A DNA stretch of 64,000 bases. Origin: an uncultured Pseudodesulfovibrio sp. Its GTDB lineage: Bacteria > Desulfobacterota > Desulfovibrionia > Desulfovibrionales > Desulfovibrionaceae. Position numbers and translations under genes: made by a program. Position 1 is the first letter of the stretch, and every line of letters begins with the position of its first letter. A model generated the notes under the pieces. That model saw only the letters and a list, made by a program, of their open reading frames with translations. It had not been told where the DNA came from and ran no database searches. The DNA is taken from NCBI RefSeq assembly GCF_963662885.1, contig NZ_OY760064.1:372001-436000 (forward strand), written 5' to 3'. Positions 59,342-64,000 of the stretch are shown piece by piece.

Positions 59342-60088
59342 ATGCGGTGGAGTGATCAACTGTTGGTGGCGGTGTGTTTTCTCGTATTCCTGCTGGCGCC
59401 TGTGGCGGCGTCGGCGGAAGAGACGTTGCTCGATTGCGGTATGGCCAAGGGCTACCCGCCTTACCAGTTCCTTGATGAAGAGGGTGAACCTGCCGGGCTG
59501 GATATCGAGGTGGCACGGCTCCTGTTTTCCCGTCTCAAGGTTCGGTACCGACTGGCTCCCGGAGCCTGGGATGATGTTGTCGCCAATTTGAGGCTGGGGC
59601 GGCTGGACTGTGTTTGCGGTATGGAGATTAACCACGCGCGCAGGAGTTTTTTTGATTTCACCAAGCCGTATTACAACCGCAAAGTCGTCATTTTCCTCCC
59701 TCGGGACGATGCTTCGATTCAATCGGTGGGGGATCTGGTCGGCAAGGCCGTGGCCGGAGACCGGCACTCCTTTGTGGAAGAGTATTTGAAGGACCATGGT
59801 CTGCTCAGCCTTATCCGCATCGTCAAGACCAAGAGCAAGGAGCAGTCCATGCGCATGCTCAAGGAGGGCAAGGTCGTCGCGGTCATCGCCCCCCTTGCCG
59901 TCGGACGGTTTTTAGCGGACCGGGATGGGCTGGATCTTCGGATCATGGATGTGGGTGACCCTGGTTCTCCGGTAGGGTTGGCCGTGGAAAAGGGCAATGC
60001 CGACCTGTTGAGGGATTTGGATACTGCCATGCAGGCGTTGCGGCAGGAAGGCAAGCTTCAGACGGTCCTGGGCCACTGGCTGCATTGA
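59342..60088 (+). CDS. periplasmic solute-binding protein family 3-like sensor/transport protein
   Basis: A 248-residue secreted protein. The signal peptide is about 1-24 (ending ASAEE). GYPPYQFLDEEGEPAGLDIEVARLL, RLDCVCGMEINHARRSFFDFTKPYY and VGLAVEKGNADLLRDLDTAM follow the bacterial extracellular solute-binding family 3 (PBPb) plan, which binds amino acids or similar. No permease lies next to it; a hybrid kinase follows 174 nt later, so it may serve as a ligand-binding partner. ATG 59342 with GGGGAG upstream; the TTG three bases earlier is not needed. Confidence 0.85.
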   Translation: MRWSDQLLVAVCFLVFLLAPVAASAEETLLDCGMAKGYPPYQFLDEEGEPAGLDIEVARLLFSRLKVRYRLAPGAWDDVVANLRLGRLDCVCGMEINHARRSFFDFTKPYYNRKVVIFLPRDDASIQSVGDLVGKAVAGDRHSFVEEYLKDHGLLSLIRIVKTKSKEQSMRMLKEGKVVAVIAPLAVGRFLADRDGLDLRIMDVGDPGSPVGLAVEKGNADLLRDLDTAMQALRQEGKLQTVLGHWLH

Positions 60089-60262
60089 TGCTGTATTTTG
60101 ATCTCGAGTGCATTATGGATGTTGAATATAATCGACGGGAAATGGTCTTCGGCCTATGAGAATAATGTGTTAATTCGAGCCGAGTCACTTCCGGAGCCGT
60201 CGAAAGGCTAGTCCGGACTGGTTAGAACATGGCCCAAGCGGTTTGCGGAGAAAGCGTAAAGT

Positions 60263-63200
60263 ATGCCATTTATGCATAAAATCAGGAGAAAACGTTCCCT
60301 TGTACAACACCTGACCACAAGTCTGGTCATGGTGGTGGTGCTTTCTTCCTTTGCCGTATCCTCGATCATATTCGTTCTGCTGTTCCAAAAGTCCGAAGCC
60401 CAGTTCCAACAGCGGGCTGACGAGGCACTGACGCACCTGGCCAACAGCCTGGAATCCTACCTCTGGCACATGGAGGAGGAGTCCGTCGTCAACTTGTGCA
60501 ATACCTTCGCCAACATCGACATCGTGGTTTTCATTGAGGTCCGCGACCACCGGGGCAACGATATCTATCGCTACGGCGAAATCACGCCGGGCGAGACAAT
60601 CCTTAAAGAAAAGCGGATCACCTACGACAATATCGAGGTCGGCGTGGTCCGTCTCGGGCTGACTCCGGCCATCTTCCGGGAAAAGGTCTACGAGACCACC
60701 TGGATCAGTGTGGTCTCCTTACTGTTCGTCGTCATCGTGGTCGGCCTGTCCACGCGGCTCGTCCTGAATCGCAGCCTGCGCATGCCCCTTGGCCAGCTTA
60801 TCCAGCGTATCGAGGGCCTTTCGGCCGGCGAATACTCCGAATACGTCGAAGAGCCCGGCGGGTTTCAGGAGGTTCAGCACATCCTGGCGACATTCAATGA
60901 GATGGCCGAACAGGTCCGCCTGCGAGAAACCGAGTTGCGCGCCAGCGAGGAGAAGTATCGCCGCTTGTTCGAGACGAGCATTGAAGGCATCGTCATGATC
61001 GACGTGAGCGAGAACATTTTTCAGGTCAACCGGATTTTCGCCGACATGCTCGGTTATACCGAGGAAGAATTGGTGGGCATGTATGTGCCGGATCTCATCC
61101 ATGGCGATGATCAGATGAGCCATCAAGGGGAGATCGAGAAGCGCCGCGCGGGAGAAGCCTCGCAATACGAGCGGCGGTTTCTGCGCCGGGACGGCACCGA
61201 GCTGTGGGCCATGATTTCCGCTAGCCCCCAGTTTGACCCGGAAGGCAATTTCGACGGGGTCTTTGCCATGGTCACGGACATCACCCCTCTGCGCATTGCC
61301 CAGGCCAACCTCAAGACCGCTTACGATGAACTGGAAAAGCGCGTCGTGGAACGCACGGACGAGCTGAACAAGACCAACCGGCTGCTGACCTCGGAGATTC
61401 ACATCCGCAAGCAGACCGAGAAAGAGATCATCAAGGCCAAGGAGGCGGCGGAGAAGGCCACCCAGGCCAAGAGCGAATTTTTGGCGAACATGAGCCACGA
61501 GATTCGTACTCCCATGAATGCCATCATAGGCATGACCCATTTGATCAAAATGACCGAGCTGTCGGCCGCCCAAAGGGACTATCTGAACAAGATCGATATT
61601 TCGGCCAAGTCTCTGCTCGGCATCATCAACGACGTGCTTGATCTGTCCAAGATCGAAGCGGGCATGCTCACGGTGGAATCCGTGGGCTTCAAGCTGGAGC
61701 AGGTCCTTGAGCAGCTGACCACCATCGTTTCGCCACGAGCCAACGAAAAGAAGCTCGAATTTCTCATCAGCCTGGCAAAGGACGTGCCGCCTGCCATCCA
61801 GGGCGACCCCATGCGTCTGGCCCAGATCCTCATCAACCTGTGCAACAATGCCGTCAAGTTCACCGACGAAGGGTCCGTGGTGGTCAGCATATCCGCCGTG
61901 GAAAAGGGGACGGACACGGCCCGACTTCGCTTCACGGTCAAAGACGACGGCATCGGCATCAAAGCCGAAAAAATTCAGGAATTGTTTCAGCCCTTTACCC
62001 AGGCGGACGCCTCCACCACCCGAAAATACGGCGGCACTGGCCTGGGCTTGAGTCTCTGCAACCAGTTGGTGGAGCTCATGGGTGGCGAAATCGGGGCCGA
62101 AAGCGAGTTCGGCAAGGGCAGCCTTTTCTGGTTCGAGGTAACCTTCCCCATCCACCGTGATGAGGCCGAGAGTGCGACCCTGCCGCAGGAGCTGCTCGGA
62201 ATGCCCGCACTGGTGGTGGACGACAACCCCACCTCCCGCATCATTCTCAAGGGAATGCTGGAATACATGGGCTTGTCCGTGACCACGGCCAAGTCGGGAT
62301 TTGAAGCAATCGAACTTTTACGTGGCGCCAGCGGCAAGGAGAGTTTCAAGCTGCTTGTCGTGGACTGGCGCATGCCGGAGATGGACGGCCTGGAGACCGC
62401 CGAGCGGATTCTCAAGGACGATGCCATAGAGGTCAAGCCGCCCATGTTCATGGTGTCGGCCTACGGCAATGCCTCGCTGGTCAAGCGAACCAACGAGCTG
62501 GGCTTCCGCGGGCTGCTCTTCAAGCCGGTGAACCAATCCTTCCTGTTCAATCTCGTGGTCGAGACCCTGGGCAAGGGGATGGTCACGCTGAACGAGTCAG
62601 CCCGTCCCGAAAAGGCGCTGGACGAGCTTTCGGGCAAGCGGGTTTTGCTGGTGGAGGACAACGAGATCAACCGCCAGGTGGCCCAGGAGATTCTGGCTTC
62701 TATCGGGGTCGAGGTTTTCGAGGCGTACAATGGCGAAAACGCTATCAAGTTCCTGGACAAGAACGATGTGGATTTGGTGCTCATGGACATCCAGATGCCG
62801 ATCATGGACGGTCACGAAGCGACCCGGCGGATTCGAGCTCAGGATCGGTTCAAGGACCTCCCCATAGTGGCCATGACCGCCCATGCCATGCTTGCCGACA
62901 TTGAGATGAGCAAAGATGTGGGCATGAACGATCACATCGCCAAACCCTTTGATCCGGATGACCTCTTCGCCGTTCTGACCAAGTGGCTGACCAAGGGTGA
63001 GGTCGCAGTCTCCGTTTCCACAAAAAGCAAGACCAAGGAAAAGCAGCCAGCTTCTGACAAGGATTCCCTCCCCGCGTTGATGAAGGGTATCGACGTGCAG
63101 CTCGGTCTGCGGCGCGCCCGGGGCAATGAGAAGCTCTACAGGACGTTGCTGCTGCTTTTGGACGAGAAGTACGCCAACGCCGCCGAACAGATCGAAGAGC

Positions 63201-63691
63201 ATTTGAGCGAAGGGGACCAACAAGAGGCAGTGGCCCTGGCTCACTCGGTCAAGGGGACTTCCGGCATGCTCGGCGCTATGGAACTCTTTGAGGCCGCTGG
63301 CTCTCTGGAAAAGGCTCTTGATCAGGGAGAAGAGAATACCGCAAAACTGCTGGCTGAATTTCGCGACCAATTGGCCGAGGTGGTGGAGAGCATAGGCGTG
63401 CTCAAGGAGTCCCAGCCCGAGGAATCGATATTTCCGGAGGCCGGGGATGTGGCACCGACCGAGGAGCTGCTGGCCAGTCTGGAAGGCCTCAGGGTTCCCC
63501 TGTCACAGGGCGCGCCGGTCGAGTGTCGCGAACGGAGCCAGGATGTCAAAGCCCTGGTCTGGCCCGAGAGGAACAAAACCGCCGTCAAACAGTTGCTCAA
63601 GTCCATCGCGGAATATGATTTCAAGAAGGCCATTGCCATGCTGGATGAGTTGGAAGCGGGGTTGAAGTCCGGCGCAGATGGCCAGGCCTGA
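60263..63691 (+). CDS. hybrid sensor histidine kinase (PAS, HK, two receivers, HPt)
   Basis: A 1142-residue membrane kinase. A membrane segment at about 18-42, a periplasmic part, a second at about 150-172, then HAMP and PAS (about 230-340). Phosphoacceptor His412 in MSHEIRTPMNAIIG, and ATPase with NNAVKFTDEG, DDGIGIKAEKIQELF and GGTGLGLSLCNQLV. Two receivers follow: Asp701 (VVDWRMPEMDG) and Asp842 (LVLMDIQMPIMDG). An HPt domain with His994 (AHSVKGTSGMLGA) ends it. This is a complete phosphorelay in one chain, as in BarA/ArcB types. The output regulator is not in the window. Confidence 0.92.
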   Translation: MPFMHKIRRKRSLVQHLTTSLVMVVVLSSFAVSSIIFVLLFQKSEAQFQQRADEALTHLANSLESYLWHMEEESVVNLCNTFANIDIVVFIEVRDHRGNDIYRYGEITPGETILKEKRITYDNIEVGVVRLGLTPAIFREKVYETTWISVVSLLFVVIVVGLSTRLVLNRSLRMPLGQLIQRIEGLSAGEYSEYVEEPGGFQEVQHILATFNEMAEQVRLRETELRASEEKYRRLFETSIEGIVMIDVSENIFQVNRIFADMLGYTEEELVGMYVPDLIHGDDQMSHQGEIEKRRAGEASQYERRFLRRDGTELWAMISASPQFDPEGNFDGVFAMVTDITPLRIAQANLKTAYDELEKRVVERTDELNKTNRLLTSEIHIRKQTEKEIIKAKEAAEKATQAKSEFLANMSHEIRTPMNAIIGMTHLIKMTELSAAQRDYLNKIDISAKSLLGIINDVLDLSKIEAGMLTVESVGFKLEQVLEQLTTIVSPRANEKKLEFLISLAKDVPPAIQGDPMRLAQILINLCNNAVKFTDEGSVVVSISAVEKGTDTARLRFTVKDDGIGIKAEKIQELFQPFTQADASTTRKYGGTGLGLSLCNQLVELMGGEIGAESEFGKGSLFWFEVTFPIHRDEAESATLPQELLGMPALVVDDNPTSRIILKGMLEYMGLSVTTAKSGFEAIELLRGASGKESFKLLVVDWRMPEMDGLETAERILKDDAIEVKPPMFMVSAYGNASLVKRTNELGFRGLLFKPVNQSFLFNLVVETLGKGMVTLNESARPEKALDELSGKRVLLVEDNEINRQVAQEILASIGVEVFEAYNGENAIKFLDKNDVDLVLMDIQMPIMDGHEATRRIRAQDRFKDLPIVAMTAHAMLADIEMSKDVGMNDHIAKPFDPDDLFAVLTKWLTKGEVAVSVSTKSKTKEKQPASDKDSLPALMKGIDVQLGLRRARGNEKLYRTLLLLLDEKYANAAEQIEEHLSEGDQQEAVALAHSVKGTSGMLGAMELFEAAGSLEKALDQGEENTAKLLAEFRDQLAEVVESIGVLKESQPEESIFPEAGDVAPTEELLASLEGLRVPLSQGAPVECRERSQDVKALVWPERNKTAVKQLLKSIAEYDFKKAIAMLDELEAGLKSGADGQA

Positions 63692-63701
63692 TAGGGCAAA
63701 G

Positions 63702-63732
63702 AAAAAGCGCGTTCATTACTGAACGCGCCTTT
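63702..63732 (-). terminator. terminator of the SRP RNA gene (also after the hybrid kinase)
   Basis: A 9-bp stem (63707-63715 with 63720-63728) is followed on the minus strand by TTTTTCTTTG. In the plus direction the T-run is only three bases, so the main user is the RNA gene on the minus strand. Confidence 0.8.
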
Positions 63733-63734
63733 GA

Positions 63735-63825
63735 GTGGAAACCGGACACCCGGCAGCAATCGATACCGCTGCTTCCTCTCGGACCTGACGGGGTTCTCAA
63801 CGCAACCGCCATCCGGCTTCCCTCT
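63735..63825 (-). ncRNA. ffs: 4.5S-type signal recognition particle RNA
   Basis: The minus strand carries GTCAGGTCCGAGAGGAAGCA, the conserved domain IV of SRP RNA to which Ffh binds, with a GAGA (GNRA-class) tetraloop in place of GGAA. The ends pair perfectly with one wobble: GGAAGCCGGA near 63821 with TCCGGTTTCC near 63737. The size, about 85-95 nt, fits the short bacterial form. It guides membrane proteins to SecYEG via Ffh/FtsY. The exact 5' and 3' ends are estimates. Confidence 0.9.
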
Positions 63826-63839
63826 GTACGGGAATGGTT

Positions 63840-63868
63840 TTCCTACAGCGTTCCCGATCGTTCGTCAA
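63840..63868 (-). promoter_or_regulatory. possible promoter of the SRP RNA gene
   Basis: Minus-strand TTGACG (complement of 63863-63868), a 17-nt spacer and TAGGAA (complement of 63840-63845), about 20 nt before the RNA 5' end. The rest of the window to 64000 has no feature I can support. Confidence 0.4.
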
Positions 63869-64000
63869 CTCTTCCCTTACATTGATCTCCCGGATTCCTC
63901 AGAAAATTCGCTCCCTCCAAAGTCTGAATGTTGCGAGGGGCCGTAATTTCCGTATAGGTTGGGTAAAACCACAACAGACGAGGTGCCGGTGAACGCTTTC

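Overview
The window is a high-GC bacterial chromosome segment, most like a sulfate-reducing deltaproteobacterium of the Desulfovibrio/Pseudodesulfovibrio group. That placement is inference. It rests on gene content (SelA and SelB, a c-type-heme chemoreceptor, a DASS anion symporter beside NhaB, a NifX-like protein beside an enhancer-binding-protein regulator, an Fe(II)-handling FeoA protein, several large sensors) and not on any 16S or database match. Most genes are chromosomal housekeeping or sensory genes. Spacing is tight, SD motifs are good, and many genes end in strong hairpin terminators.

Layout. 0-1.3 kb: a Dabb-domain gene, a small Cys-containing protein, and an intergenic stretch that may encode a structured small RNA. 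1.3-8.6 kb (minus): a regulator of the enhancer-binding-protein family with degenerate catalytic and sigma54-contact motifs plus a NifX-like protein, followed by a CBS protein, a SLC13/DASS symporter, a left-handed beta-helix protein and NhaB. I read this as a sodium-coupled anion uptake unit with a sodium-exporting partner. 8.7-10.5 kb (minus): a heme-c methyl-accepting chemotaxis protein. 10.8 kb: tRNA-Leu(CAG) copy A. 11.1-14.8 kb: modABC, a membrane metallophosphoesterase and a separate Mop (TOBE) molybdate-binding protein. 15.1-16.2 kb: an orphan CDP-glucose 4,6-dehydratase. 16.2-18.4 kb: a small A/T-rich island of unknown genes, bounded by a 67-bp direct repeat that contains the 3' end of tRNA-Leu copy B. 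18.5-21.3 kb: an AEC permease and a second chemoreceptor. 21.4-26.1 kb: a folC-selA-M18 peptidase-LysE operon. 26.2-28.7 kb (minus): two FecR-domain secreted proteins around a Sel1-repeat lipoprotein. 28.9-35.6 kb: selB, a SYLF lipoprotein, tRNA-His, murA, comEC. 35.7-40.4 kb: an HDOD/CheY pair, ricT (PSP1) and metG. 40.5-43.8 kb: an unknown barrel-like protein, tandem DUF523-DUF1722 paralogs, and a FeoA protein with a Fur-like box. 44.2-54.0 kb (plus): carB, purF, an arabinose-5-phosphate isomerase, a YkgJ-type Cys-cluster protein, a class A PBP, PhzF-like and MIF-like proteins. 54.2-57.9 kb: a U32 protein divergent from pyrK-pyrD. 58-64 kb: tRNA-Ser, Hsp20, a microprotein resembling the FliM N-terminus, a periplasmic solute-binding-type sensor, a hybrid histidine kinase and, on the minus strand at the end, the 4.5S SRP RNA.

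How the parts work together. selA and selB supply selenocysteine incorporation (no tRNA-Sec or selC was seen here). carB, pyrK/pyrD, purF and folC cover nucleotide and folate metabolism. murA, the PBP and KdsD cover the envelope. modABC plus Mop handle molybdate for molybdo- or tungsto-enzymes. Two MCPs, the hybrid kinase, CheY and the FliM-like peptide point to extensive chemosensory wiring. No CRISPR array, intact insertion sequence, prophage or integrase was found. The least explained parts are the mini-island at 16.2-18.4 kb, the degenerate regulator at 7.2-8.5 kb with phased repeats downstream of its partner gene, the FecR-Sel1-FecR cluster, the candidate small RNA at about 1.1 kb, and the FliM-like microprotein.
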